This document shows positions 9,852-24,975 of a stretch of 64,000 bases of DNA, in pieces. Under the pieces are notes generated by a model. The model worked only from the letters and a program-made list of their open reading frames with translations. It had not been told where the DNA came from and searched no databases. Origin of the DNA: Drechmeria coniospora (lineage: Eukaryota > Ascomycota > Sordariomycetes > Hypocreales > Ophiocordycipitaceae); assembly GCF_001625195.1 (NCBI RefSeq), contig NC_054391.1, positions 8,694,552 through 8,758,551 on the forward strand. Reading direction: 5' to 3'. Position numbers and translations under genes: made by a program. Each line of letters begins with the position of its first letter. Position 1 is the stretch's first letter.

Positions 9852-12412
9852 ATGAATGCATTGCGGCCTTGGAGATGGGCCAACTGCCGTTTGGTCTCCG
9901 AAGCCCAGAGGCTGAACACAAAGGCTCTGGATCTGAGGAGTTCCATTCCACTCCCAAGCTGCCAGATTGTGCGTTCATTTAGCCAGTCGCCGAGAATTGC
10001 AGCAAGCGCTGCGCAAGAAGCGTAAGAATCACTCCCAGGCCATCCCGCACGTCTGATTCCGGGGGTGCTAACTAGCATGTGTTCTTAGACTTAAGAAAGC
10101 TCAGGATGATACTGCCAGTTTAACGCCTGAATATGTCGCCGCCAACATGGATCCAGAAGAGGCTCGGAGGCTGTCCAGAGTTCGGAATATTGGTATTGCA
10201 GTGCGCAATAACTCCATACCCCTGAGAGTGCGCCCAAAAACACACTGACATGAAAACTCCAGGCTCATATAGACAGCGGCAAGACTACGGCGACGGAGCG
10301 GGTCCTCTTCTATACGGGCAGAATCAAGGCGATCCACGAAGTAAGGGGTAAGGATTCTGTCGGCGCCAAGATGGACTCGATGGAACTTGAGCGGGAGAAG
10401 GGTATCACGATCCAATCGGCTGCCACGTTCTGCGACTGGAAAAAGACGGAGAACGACAAGGAGGAAACGTATCACTTCAACCTGATTGACACACCTGGTC
10501 ACATTGATTTTACCATCGAAGTCGAGCGCGCTCTGCGCGTTTTGGACGGTGCCGTCATGATTCTCTGTGCCGTCAGTGGTGTCCAATCCCAAACGACAAC
10601 GGTTGACCGTCAGATGAAACGCTACAACGTCCCAAGAATCTCCTTCATCAACAAGATGGATCGCATGGGAGCCAACCCTTGGAAGGCGGTGGAGCAGATT
10701 AACTCAAAGCTGAAGATGCCGGCCGCTGCGATTCAGATCCCCATTGGAGCTGAGGATGAGTTTGAAGGTGTCGTTGACTTGATCGAAATGAAGGCCTTGT
10801 ACTTTGAAGGACCTCGAGGTACAAAGGTCAGGTCTACCGACCAGATTCCCGGACCTCTTCAGGAGCTTGCGTTGGAAAAACGGCAAGTGCTGATCGAAAA
10901 GCTCGCCGATGTCGACGATGTCATTGCCGAAATCTATCTCGATGAGAAGGAACCCACCAACGAGGAGATTAAGGGTGCCATCCGCAGGGCTACCATTGCT
11001 CGTGCTTTTACTCCCGTTCTCATGGGGTCTGCCCTTGCCGACAAGGCTGTTCAACCGATGCTCGATGCTGTTTGCGACTATCTTCCGAATCCTGCAGAGA
11101 TCGAGAATACTGCTTTGGACAAGGCTAGAGACGAGAAATCGGTCAAGCTTGTGCCATACAACTCGTTGCCCTTTGTCGGCTTGGCCTTCAAGCTGGAAGA
11201 GAACAACTACGGACAACTCACATACATTCGCGTCTACCAGGGAACTCTCACCAAGGGAACATATCTGTATAACTCCAGAACCGACAAGAAAGTCAGGATC
11301 CCGCGCATTGTCCGCATGCACTCGAACGAAATGGAAGATGTTTCCGAAGTGGGCGCCGGCGAGATCTGCGCCGTTTTCGGCGTCGACTGTGCGTCGGGCG
11401 ACACCTTCACCGATGGAGGACTTCCTTATACCATGTCATCCATGTTTGTGCCTGATGCCGTCATGTCTCTGTCGATCAAGCCGAAACGAACGGCCGATGC
11501 AGACAGTTTCAGCAAGGCCATGAACCGATTTCAGCGAGAAGATCCCACCTTTCGAGTTCATGTTGATACGGAGAGCGAGGAAACTATCATCTCTGGCATG
11601 GGAGAGCTGCATTTGGAGGTCTACGTTGAACGCTTGCGGCGAGAGTACAAGACTGAATGCATCACGGGACAGCCTCGCGTGGCCTATCGAGAGACCATCT
11701 CCCGTCGCGCCGAATTCGACTATCTGCTGAAGAGGCAGAGTGGCGGACCTGGCGATTTTGCCCGCGTTGCAGGTTGGATTGAGCCCAACGATGAGGCGGA
11801 TGAGAACCACTACGAAAGCCAAGTCATCGGCGGACACATCCCCGATAAATTCCTGACAGCCTGCGCCAAGGGATTTGATCTTGCCTGCGAAAAAGGACCA
11901 CTGCTGGGACACCGAGTCATCGGAGCGAAGATGATTGTTAATGATGGTGCCACTCATGTTACAGATTCTTCCGATTATGCCTTCAATCTGGCTACACAGA
12001 TGGCGTTCCGCAAAAGCTTCCCCGATGCCGGAGGTCAGGTTCTGGAGCCCCTGATGAAGACGACCATTACAGCACCAAACGAGTTCCAAGGAAACATCCT
12101 AATGCTCATGAACAAGAGGAATGCAACCATTCACGACACGGAGATTGGAAGCGAGGAATTCACCCTCATCTGTGATTGCAGCTTGAATGCCATGTTTGGC
12201 TTCAGCTCCCAGTTGCGGGCAGCTACACAAGGAAAGGGTGAATTCAACATGGAATTTAGCCACTATGCCCCAGCGCCTCCCCACCTGCAGTAAGTATGCC
12301 CGGGTGGAAAATTCCGGCATCCATCTGCCTCAACTGTATCGCTAACGTCATTCTTAGGAAAGAATTGGTCGCCAAATACGAGGCAGAGCTCGATGCCAAG
12401 AGGACTAAGTAA
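9852..12412 (+). CDS. MEF1: Mitochondrial elongation factor G
   Basis: Exons 9852-10021, 10089-10200, 10263-12289 and 12358-12412 encode 787 residues. The first ~60 residues are a basic, Arg/Ser-rich mitochondrial presequence. The GTPase domain begins [21 protein letters not shown], with the P-loop reconstituted across the second intron. It has the effector-region sequence [14 protein letters not shown], the G3 motif DTPGHIDF and the G4 motif NKMDRMG. Domains II-V of EF-G follow ([41 protein letters not shown], and a C-terminal [23 protein letters not shown]). It catalyses GTP-dependent translocation of mitoribosomes. The last exon encodes only 18 residues ([17 protein letters not shown]). 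The start at 9852 is the first ATG giving the presequence. The gene converges on USO1. Confidence 0.96.
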
Positions 12413-13037
12413 GCAGGCTGATAGCGGAACTGATTGCTGTTGCCACAGGCAAGCATTCCAACTTGTGTGAACGTCTTATAGGGAAACACATCAATAGCAG
12501 TCATGGAGAGCATGACTGAATGTACAATATAGTAACAAATGCAATACGGGATTTACAAAAGAACATCAGGACAGGTATGGTCCGAGCCAACCGCCTGGGG
12601 TTATGCTTCCTGCAATGGATTCGTGACTCTACATCGAGACGTAGATAAATCGTCCTGTGACTGTTGCACTAGATTTCATGGGTTTACTCCTCCGGTTCTG
12701 TTATATAGTCGAGGTATTCATCTCTGGAACGCGGTAAGAGAAACGTCGAACTATTTTACAAGCAGCGCATACGAATATTATAAAGTGGCAATTCGGTCAA
12801 GGCAACATTACGTACGAGGTGTATGAGAAATCTTGTATGCTTCGTAATGTATATATGTTTTTTCATAAATTTTGGTTCTTGTCTCGTTATACAATTACTG
12901 CATGAACCCGAAGAGTGCTTGGTAGAATCTTTAAGTGGTTTCAATGGTGTGATGAAATGGGCGACCTCTGGCGCCGGCAGTGCCTGTATCAGTGCAAACG
13001 TGGCGTGATGTATAGCAGCTGCGGTGATTGACACTGT
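12413..13037. other. Convergent 3' intergenic region between MEF1 and USO1
   Basis: About 625 bp, AT-richer than the flanking exons. It should hold both 3' UTRs. No gene, RNA or repeat recognised. Confidence 0.6.
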
Positions 13038-16000
13038 TCAGTCGCCTTCGTCACCGGGGCCTTCATCTTCCCCATCCGTCATAGGATCGCCAAGTTCACG
13101 AAGGCGGGCCTGTTATCCTCAGCCAGCATGGCCTACAATTAGCATGCTTGCAATACCAATGAAGCGTGCCCGCTAACAGACGGCTAGTCGACTCACACTG
13201 TATCTCTCTACTTTCTCCTCCAAGTCGGCAAATACTATCAAGAGGTCATCGAGTTCTCCCTGGGTGGTATCTTTCGACTCGATGGCATCAGATGCCGATG
13301 ATTGGGCCTGACCACACCAGTATTAGCCATCTCCTTGCTCTATTTTCCTGTCACAATCTCTGCTTACCGCTTTGAGCTTGCCATCCATTTCCGCTACTTT
13401 TCGCTCGGCCAGTTCAATCTGCGATTCTAGCTGGCGAGCGAGTTTTGCAGCCTCATCTCCTCGCGCCACCTGCTCCGCAAGGAGTTTGGCGTTCTCTTCT
13501 CGCAAGGCATTCATGTCATCCGTTTTGCTCTTGTTCACCTATCCACAACACATCACACTCGTAATCAGCTTGGGTTGGTCGGTCTCCAGCATCCTGAGTT
13601 TGTGTCAGGACAACAACAGCCATGCATTGCCACATACCTTGACCAAATCTACCTCAAGACGACTGATGGTAGCTCGCAAATCAGCCGCCTCGGCCCCGAG
13701 GCGCCTCTGCAAGCGCTCCGCTTCTTGCTGAGCTGCTCCACGAGTTTGGTCGAGGCGGTTCTGATGCCCAGCCTCTTTCGCGGCCATTTCTGCTCGTATC
13801 GAGGCGATCTGGGCTTCCTGTTGAGTCTTCATGACTTCCATCTGGCCACGAAGCGTGCTGCAACACTGTCAGCCACTAGCACGGTCGTATAGAAAAGGCC
13901 AACGTCAAGGTCAGCCGGGGACTATGGATACCTCATCTCTGCCTCATGGGACTTCTGAAGTGCTTCACGAGAGCTTCGATGCTGCGCCATATCACGAGCG
14001 GTCTCATCTGCCACTCGAGAAGATTCCGCCTGCTTCTGTTCCAGAAGACTCTGCAACGATACCGCATTGCTAGTAGCATCCTGCAAAGCGCGCTCCTTCT
14101 CCTCCACTTGCTGGCGCAGCGAGTCGACGAGTTCCCTCGAAATACCCTTCTCCACACCGTTGGCGACGACTGAAATCTCGAACTCGGGAGATCTGTCGAT
14201 GGCGCGTGCTATTCTGTTGTAGTTGTCCTTCAGGAAATCGACAAAGGCGGCGTCGAAGAAGACCCTCGGCAAGCCGCCGGGACTTGAGGCATCCTGCTTG
14301 TGAGACAAGACCTCGAAGTCTCGGATGAGCGGATGGCATCGTAAGCTTGCCAGCCGGTCTAAATATTTGTCGCGACCAAGTCGCGAAGTTAGAATGGAGT
14401 GTAGAGTCGTCCGCGGGATGGGTGAATCTTTGGTGGAGAATTCGTAGGCGACGCCAAGCAACATGGCGCTCAACCCCTGCACCAGCTCGGCTTCCATGTT
14501 GAACGGCCGGATTACCGCCTGTATTAAGCTTTGGACATTGCTACCATCTGCCAAGAAATCGTTGACTGCATCCATGTCTTCGAACATCCAGCCGAGCAGT
14601 AGCATCAAGTGGCCGACGAGCATGCGAGCATCATCTCCACGGCTAATGCCCGATATCAGGTGTGCAGTAACGGTTTGAATACTGGTCACAACCTCCTCAC
14701 CGTGTTCCGAATCTCCCTCGGTCACCGCCAGGACCTTGGCCTTGGCTGGGATATTGTCATGCAGCAAGTGGAAGGCAATGACAGCAGCAAACCACTGTCG
14801 ATAGGGATCAGTAGCGTCCACTCCATTGGTCGGCCTGAGAAGCACGCTCAAAATGTTGGCAGACTCGTGGGGTCCTTCCTGGTAGCCATCAATCGCTCGG
14901 CTGAGGAAGTGAAGTCTAACTTCTGCGTGGTTTGATAGGTACGCCTTGAGACACTCGCAAGCAGCGAATCGCAGGTCGAACATTCGTTGATCGTGCGTGT
15001 TCAAAATCAGATCGAGGAGACCGTCAATCACATAGGTAGTTTCGGGCGCTGGTTGCTGCTCCGATGATGTCGCGGCCAGCGCCTCGTGGATGGGGGTCGG
15101 AACGGTAAGCTGGGCAAAGGATTCTTGAAGGGCCCTGGCGTTTCGAATCATGTCGCCGCAGGTCAGGAGGGCCTATTGACTAGCATGGTTATGTTGGGAC
15201 CTCGCGGGAAACTTGTGTCAGGACATGCATACCTCAGCTTTTATGGGAATGCTGTCAAAATGAGCGCTGAAGCCTAGTTGGAGAACGCTGTACAACAATC
15301 CGTGCTTCCAGGTAGCTGTTTGATTCTGCAGCACACCAACGGAGCCGCTTTGTAGGAAGAGGCGTATCACGGCGAGAAAGGCATAAATGTTTCGATTGCG
15401 CTGCACCTGGGCCCATGCGGCGATATCAGCACCATCTGGGTGTGGGGTGACAAGACCGGTTTTCAGGAGGGTATTCAGTTTGCTGATCAAACCCGTCTCT
15501 CGGAATAGGGCCTGGTTGGAGGGATTGCTGCGAAGGAGATTGGCGAGGAAGATGAGGCAGTCCTCGACGGTCCTGCCGCCCTCGGACAGGGATCCATCGG
15601 CATCGATGATGGCAAAGACCATCTCAAACGCGTTCTCAAACGCCACGAGCTTCTGAATCTCGGTCGAGGTGGGTGTGAGAGCGATGAGGAAGCCGATGGC
15701 CTCGTTTCGGATCGCCTCTCGGTCGTCTCCCAGGACTGCGACTAGGCGAGAGATGCCATGAGGCGCCGTGAAGACACATTCTTCCGTCCGCTGCGTACGG
15801 GCGGCGAGGATGGCGGCGAGGAGTTGCAGCGAGTAGAGGCGGGCGTAGAAGTCGGCGTTTTCGAGAAAGTTGAGGAGCAAGGTGATATTCTCCTGCCTCT
15901 GGGTAAATTCGTCTGCAAGCCAGAGCACGATTTCGTCCGAGGCTTCGGGGCTATCGTCGTTGGGGTTGAACAGCATAAGGAGGGTCTCCAAGACCACCTT

Positions 16001-16222
16001 TACCGTGTCGAGGTCCTCGCCATCTTTTCCCAGGCAGCCGATGAGACTTCGGAGGGCACCTGAAGCGACCGAAGCGGGGAAGTCTTTGGAGAAGCTCCGT
16101 AGACCCTGAATGGCTGCCCGGCGATCCTCGAGGAGGGTGGCAGAGCTGAGCCTACCGCTTAAGATAGTGATGGTATCGCTAACAGACTGCTGCTTGGCGG
16201 GGGCCGTCGTTATGGAGAACAT
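13038..16222 (-). CDS. USO1: Vesicle-tethering factor Uso1/p115
   Basis: Six exons, 16222-15233, 15172-13932, 13857-13638, 13538-13368, 13307-13197 and 13109-13038, give 934 residues with all phases consistent. The N-terminal ~650 residues are the armadillo-like p115 globular head (LLEDRRAAIQGLRSFSKDFP near the start, NEAIGFLIALTPT further on). From about residue 680 the protein is coiled coil (Lys/Glu/Gln heptads: EKERALQDATSNAV, LEVDLVK, ENAKLLAEQVARGDEA). The C-terminus has the conserved DDLL(I)VFADLEEKVERY block and a short acidic tail ending DEGPGDEGD. It tethers COPII/COPI vesicles at the ER-Golgi interface together with GM130-like partners. At ~930 residues it is far shorter than yeast Uso1 (about 1790) and resembles p115. 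The 97-bp fourth intron (13637-13539 region) is the longest and least certain join. Confidence 0.93.
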
Positions 16223-17335
16223 GGTGTCGTTACGGCTTGTTTGCCATCGGGAGGCGGCCACCAAGCCCAGCTTCTAGCCGAGGATGCTCAGCGTAGTTGG
16301 AGGCAGCTCGGGACAGCTAGGGGGAAGGCGGTGCGGCGCGGTGCGGTGCGGTGCGATGCGATGCAGAAAGAAGGAATCGGAGCTCAGCAGCCAAATCCCA
16401 ACGCGTGAATAATACAGAGTACTGAACACTTATTTCAGGTCGACCGATTGAGCTAGCTGGAGAAAGTATGCAAGTACAGTAAGTACTTATTGTACGGTAA
16501 GTACTTACAGGTGAGTATGGGTCATGTACGTACAGTAAGTACTTATTGTACAGTAAGTACGGAGTACGGAGTACAGTTCTTACTCTGTACGTACAGTACA
16601 GTAGCAATGCATGTCACGAACGCGAAGCCGTCATCGGTGGGTTAGGCCCAAAAAGGCAATAAATAAATTACATTTTCTTTTTCAAACACGTTAATTTGGA
16701 CGTTCTTCGCAATCAGTATTACTGCAGTCTCGGTTTTTGAACGACAACACAGCACCTGCACGATAAATTTCGGAATATGTATTATGCGTGTGCGGTCGTA
16801 TGATGAGGTATAATGTACTTCGTGGTATTATCCTGTATGAATTATTGATGGAAAGATGTGGACAAGCATGACTGCTAATGGATAATCTTTAGTACATCCT
16901 TCTCCATACAGTTTCGTGGAATCATCCACAACAGGTGGTAGAAAGTGTCTATCGTTACTTTCATCTGCTTGTACACATGGTGAGTATATAGTACGTAAGT
17001 GAGTTGTGGGGGGAGAATTAGTATCACTATTACCCCCCACTGGGCTTCGTTCATCAATGCATTTTTTATGCCGCGAGTGAGCCGACACTTGCTTATACCG
17101 GTACAAAACGGACAACATATGATGGAGCGGATTTTCATATGCAGTACACCGTAGGTCACAAAGTTTCAATGCTGCCGGCAGTGGGCTGCGTTAGGGCCGG
17201 CGTGCGATGGCTTCAGGGCGTCAGGGTGAAGGAATATTATAGATATTTACTGCCGATCATCATTCGTATGCTTCCCTGTTCAAGATATAAACTCCAGTGG
17301 ACCAAAACAGTCCTTTGGCCGATTGTTCGATCTTC
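16223..17335. other. Intergenic, USO1 promoter and permease 3' side
   Basis: About 1.1 kb. Near 16320-16365 is a GC-rich (GGTGC/GATGC) run just upstream of USO1. From 16460 to 16610 there is a dense block of GTAC words, including GTACGGAGTACGGAGTAC at 16557-16574. The remainder is AT-rich. No gene found. Confidence 0.55.
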
Positions 17336-19843
<2,508 letters not shown>

Positions 19844-22128
19844 GGTCGCGTTCTCGCCTTGCCTGGCCTTGGCTGGGTTGACAGTCGAGCTGTGGACGGG
19901 GAGAGTGAATCCGAGTCCGGCCTCGTATGGAGCATATGGATAGATCGTTGAAGAATAAAACGAAACAGAGACACCTCATCTCGATCGACGATGGTGGCAG
20001 GGGCCAGCTTATAAGCCCCTGCTCTGTGCTCGCTCTCCTCTGCTCACCTCTCCTCACCTCTGCTCTCCTGTGCTCTCCTCGGGCCTGCCCTGCCCTTTGC
20101 TGCTATGAGACGATCCATCCTGTTCTTCTTTCAACTTCTGCGCACTACATGGGCTTGTCCCACAGCCACACACATTATCCTCGGCCCCGGGTGCACGGAG
20201 GCGATGGATCGCACTGAGACCAGGAAGGCATGCATGTGCATCTACATGGGCATGTACACCTACTACACTAGGTGTAGGTATAGGTGTGCGAGTGCATGTG
20301 CTCGAATGCGTCGAGAGGCACTCGCACACCCCTCCTCCGAGAGACGCGAACCAACTTGTCTCGTCTCGTCTTGTCGTCCGTGAGCCAGTGCCTCGAAGAC
20401 TGGGCCGCCACAGGCAGCAGCGTGCGTGAGGGCGCACTGTTCAAGTGCGGCAAAAAAAAAAAAAGCTTGCCGCACCAAAACCCCATCCTGCCTTCATTCC
20501 GTCATTCGTCCAGTCATTCATTCATCTATCCGTCCATCCATTCAGTGTTCTCTCTTCTCGCCTACGCTGTCGATCTTCCTATGACGGCCGTCGAGTGGCC
20601 CACGTGGGTTGGTGAGAGGTGCGTCTACCCTGCCAGCTGACGGGTGACCCCTGCTTCACGTACGTTAGCCGTGTGTGCTCGCCAACAGTCTAAGCGGAAA
20701 TAGCTCGACGAAACTGGTGGTCCAAGACCTCCAGAATGACCACCACCAGTGCTCCGGAGCCCGCTCGTCAAGTCGATGGTGAACGTGCACCGTCCGAATC
20801 GAGCGTGTGCTTGTCTAAGCTTGCGAAACCCTTGTCCAGCCTTGTCCGACCTTGTCTGACATACTTCTCCGTAGCGCAACGGCGTCGTGTATTCTGGCCA
20901 GTCACCTTTGCACGCCTCCGCGGTTCCTGCCACCGCCTCACGTTGATGAAAAAGGGGCCGACGACTCGACAGGTGGCTGGACTCGGCATCCTGGTAATAG
21001 CGCCGATCCGATACCGCTATTGTCGGCACGCCCATTCCCCGCAGCCAGTTCGTCATCCTTTTCACACCCACTCGCTGCTTTCCGCCGAACGATAGAATGA
21101 AAATGGGGGCCAATTGCCGAGAGGAAATCGGACGGTCACAGCAAATCATCGTACGCATGCCTTCTCTGAGCCGCGTGTATGCATCCCGCACGACTGTTTT
21201 TCCCTGGCTTCTGCGCATGGCTGAGGACCAGCAACATCATCAGTATCCTGTACCGATCAACCTCCATTATTGGCCGTTTCTCGCTCGGATCGTGGCGCAT
21301 GCATAGTGCTTCTAGTTGTATACTCTAGAGTTGTACGTCAAGACACCCGTGGACCTTGAACACGCATTCGTTGACAGCACTGATTCTGAAAAGAACGTGT
21401 TGATCATCTCTCTACTAGACACAGCTATGTTATGATAACATTGAGCACGAGTATGATGCGGAATTTATCATGATTAATATGTTACGTTTGCATTATCCGA
21501 AAGATATTAGAAGCAATGGGTAAACAGGAAGCAGAGTGAAGTGGTCTAGGGGCGAGTGTGTTGATGCCGAGGGAGCTTCCTGCTAGTGCTCAGTTGCAGA
21601 GCTCCCTCCCTCCCCCGTCGAATAGAACTCACCCAACCCAAAGCAAGCAAGTTGTCGTTTGCCCCACCGTCATGAACCCTTGCACGTGATTTCCGTTTCC
21701 TCAGCTACTACAGTACACGCCGTCGTCTCTGGCAAGGAAATAATAAAGAGAATGAAGAATTTTGATTTCAATTATATCATATTCTTTTTTTCTCATCTAT
21801 TGCTAATTTATTCTGGCTTTATATTTCTGGTGTACAGTAATTTTTTTGTATGATCTTACAAGCTGAGCTTCTAAACCAACATACCTTTTTTCCATCATCA
21901 AGGTTTAAGTTCCTTAGTACGGAGTACTCCGCACTTATGCACAAATTGCCTCCACCACACGCCGTAGTACAGGGAGCTTCCCCATCGTCGAGTAACTTTT
22001 TCATCGCCCGACCTCGGTGCTGGAGAGTCCGTTCATGGTGAAATTCGCCACTGCACGGCTGTCCACATGCTATGCGACGGAAGGCCGAATAGAACAATCG
22101 TCCACGAGCGGCCTGTAGAATTGCTGCC
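19844..22128. other. Long intergenic region upstream of the permease and of PHA2
   Basis: About 2.3 kb. The stretch 20010-20100 is CT-rich on the plus strand (purine-rich in the permease orientation) and probably belongs to its promoter. A poly-A run lies near 20451-20464 and an imperfect CATTC/CATC run at about 20485-20545. From 21400 to 21900 the DNA is distinctly AT-rich, and GTACGGAGTACTCCGCAC occurs at 21918-21935. A 197-codon minus-strand ORF at 20625-21218 has no family resemblance. No gene is called. Confidence 0.5.
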
Positions 22129-23261
22129 ATGTCGTCCACGACGAAGCCAGTCGTGAGCTTCCTCGGCCCCGTTGCATCCTACTCCGACCAGGTGATTATC
22201 GCCCTCGCGCTGCGTGCCCCCAGCTCGCCTTCTGGGTTAACGAAATTCGCCGACAGGCTGTGAGACAAGTGTTTCCTGCCGACAGCTGGGACTTGAGACC
22301 GGCGGCCACGATTGATGGTCAGTCGCGCTCCCTTGCTGCCCCCTGTTGACCCTCGCCATCTCACTCTCCCCCTCCAGATGTCTTCGATCAAGTCCAGGCA
22401 CGTGAGGTTTCCGTCGGCGTAGTTCCCTTCGAAAACTCGACCAATGGATCCGTCGTTTTCACGCTGGACAACCTCGCCGACCGGAACGGTCAGTACAAGG
22501 ATATCGCCATAGATGGGGAAATCTTTGTCGATATTCACCACTGCCTCATCGGACGCAAGAACGTCGCTTCGGTGTTGCTCGAGGATAGCACCGACCGCTC
22601 TGCCACGTCCACTCCGACTGCCGCACACCCAAGCCCACCCAAACCAAGATCCAAACCCCTAAGCAACCTCGGGCACATCAAGCGGCTCTACTCGCACCCA
22701 CAAGCGTTTGGCCAGTGCCATGCCTTCATATCTACCTATTTGAAAGGTGTGGAGATCATTGACGTCAGCTCGACGAGCAAGGCAGCCGAAATCGTCAGTC
22801 AGGATGAGACCGGCACGTGGGCCGCCATCTCCAACGAGCCGGCCGCCACCCTCCACGGTCTAGATTTTCTTGGCAAGTCCATCGAGGACCGCGAGGACAA
22901 CACGACGCGATTTCTCATCATCGGCACGAACCGATCCGCCCATAACAGCCAGCATCTGCAGAAGAAGCCCGCTGCCATAGCTGACAACAGGTCTCTCGTC
23001 TCCTTCACCGTGCCGCATGAATCCCCAGGCGCGTTGGCGGACGTGCTGAGCTGCTTCAAGGAGTTTAACCTTAACTTGACGAGCATAAATAGCCGGCCCA
23101 GCTTGCTGGCGCCCTTTCAATACACCTTCTTCGTCGAGTTTGAGGGCCATAGATACGGCGACCCGACTGGTCGGGTTGAGCGGGCACTGGATAAAATTAG
23201 CCTTGTTGCCCGAAACAGTCGTTGGTTGGGAAGCTGGGCACGGTATGGCATAGATAGGTAG
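22129..23261 (+). CDS. PHA2: Prephenate dehydratase (phenylalanine biosynthesis)
   Basis: Exons 22129-22191, 22257-22317 and 22378-23261 encode 335 residues. The protein opens with the family signature VVSFLGPVASYSDQAV, followed by VGVVPFENSTNGSVV, SHPQAFGQCHAFI and the TRFLIIG segment of the catalytic domain (DNTTRFLIIGTN, the Thr-Arg-Phe motif needed for activity). The C-terminal ~90 residues form an ACT domain with the ESPGALADVLSCFKEFNLNLTSINSRPS core, the site of phenylalanine feedback inhibition in this family. It converts prephenate to phenylpyruvate. A Ser/Thr/Pro-rich insertion (about residues 160-185) interrupts the dehydratase domain. The start was chosen because exon 1 supplies the conserved N-terminal motif. 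Confidence 0.95.
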
Positions 23262-24152
23262 GTAATAGTGCAACGAGTCGAAACGCCTAGCTTTCTCGAT
23301 GAACAATCATCTCCTTGAATATGGAGCGGGTGATGCATGAAAACAACAATGACGCCCGGCCGGTATTCTAGGCACCACTACTTTGGCGGAGTATCGAGGG
23401 TATATTTCAAGCTTGCCAAATCCGACATGTTGTGTCATGAAAAATCCGCAGAAAGTCAACTGGGTCTTGCGAAGCCGCGCTTGAAGGCAAGCTCGGACAT
23501 TTGCCCTGCTGCATGGCCATGCGTTGATGTCCAGTGAGAGGTCCGCTGCACACTGCAGAGGAGTGTAGACGACGGCAGCATGCGTACTCGCAAGCCGATT
23601 GGGCATTGGCAGGTGTGCTCAAGTCGAATGGGCAAGGCAGATATCGACTGATATGACTTGAATGGCACATGCTCGTCTGTGAAAATTTTACTCGGCCGTA
23701 GTCCAACAAGATGGCCTGAGCAGAACTGGCAACGGAGAGACGGTGGCGAAAGGAGCGACTCAGCCGATGTTACCCAAGCATTTCAAACAAGCGTGGACAC
23801 CAACGATTTCGGAAGGGTTCAAAATGCCAAAACCCAAAGACATCGGGCATCCTCAACTTCTGGCCTTTGTCTCGTTGGGATGGAGGGAAGAAATCATCAT
23901 GATGGTGGCCGGCAGTGGCCCCAGCTCGGCAACAGCTTCGACGGCGACGTCATGGTAGAGACAATGGTATTTTGAACTTCATATTCGTGCTACTAACCGG
24001 CAACCGACCCCATTCGCGGGTGTGGTCGTAGCATATCTAAGTCCCCCATTTGCCAAAGTGTATCATTTGGAGATGATGGCCGCTTCCTCCACGGCCGAGC
24101 GCCGACCTTGCAGGTGAAGGAAGGGAGGCAATACCGACTCCCCGGTGCGCCT
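23262..24152. other. Convergent intergenic region between PHA2 and DER1
   Basis: About 890 bp with both 3' ends. Short ORFs here do not resemble anything. No repeat or RNA gene seen. Confidence 0.55.
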
Positions 24153-24975
24153 CTACAGCACTTGGGCTGGAGCGGCTGGCGGCTCCTCGTCTCTGTATTC
24201 CGGCGCCGGCAACGCGTCGTTGTCGGCGCCGTCGGCCACACCAGGAGGCGGGGTCCAGCCCTCAAACAGTCGTCGCCACCAGGCGGGCGGACCAAACGGC
24301 CGGGAGCCGTTATGGAGAGGTGGATAGACATCATTAAAGAAGTACCATACGTGGCCAATGACGACGCCCATGATCTCGTCCCTGGGAACCGTCCCATGCA
24401 TGACGAGACTAAAGGCCATAAGTACCCAAGGTAGGTAGGGAGCGGTGAAGACAAGCAGGCCAAGGAAGCTGAGTCTAGTATCCGGATTTCGTCGAGACCA
24501 AATGTAGACGAGGGTAGATGACAGCGGGTGACCAAGAAAGGGCATGGACACGAGAGGCGACAAGGCGATCAGGCAGGTCATCGCATAGAGCAGCAGCCAC
24601 GAGAAATGCGCAGGAGACCGACCTGATGATTCTTCGAGGAGGCGGGCGTAACGCTGCAGGAAGTATATGTGGAATAGGAGGTCAAGCGAGAAAGGACCAA
24701 AGTAGAGAAAGGTCGTGATCAGCCGCCAATACTGGCAAAGAAAGGACACTGATTAGCGACGGCCACCACCACGAGATACGGACGGCTTCGTCACTCACTT
24801 GGGCCTTGATGAACACGGCTCGGAAGCTGTAGAAGAGCTGGAAGGGTGTGACCATGTGGCACTGGACGAGGGCACTGGTGAGGACCGTGGCGGCAGTCCA
24901 CCAGCGAGTGCACGTCGGCATCTCCCAGAACCAAGCCTCGAGGGGCAAGCGTCCACCGTCCATGACCTGATCCAT
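24153..24975 (-). CDS. DER1: Derlin (Der1-like), ER-associated degradation membrane protein
   Basis: Exons 24975-24799 and 24731-24153 encode 251 residues. The N-terminus has the derlin hallmark WFWEMPTCTRWWTAATVL, followed by VTPFQLFYSFRAVF and, after the intron, QYWRLITTFLYFGPFSLDLLFHIYFLQRYARLLEE. Several hydrophobic segments follow (LLLYAMTCLIALSPLVSMPFLG, LSFLGLLVFTAPYLPWVLMAF, EIMGVVIGHVWYFFNDVYP), fitting the rhomboid-like fold. The active-site Ser/His pair of true rhomboids is not expected and not seen. Derlins help retrotranslocate misfolded ER proteins with the Hrd1 ligase. The C-terminal tail is Pro/Asp-rich and cytosolic. Start at 24975 is the first ATG after an in-frame upstream region without homology; ATG 24963 is an alternative. 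Confidence 0.95.

Noticed and set aside
20625..21218. 197-codon minus-strand ORF
   Set aside because: No family resemblance, no splice or start context support, Arg/Gly-rich random-looking composition.
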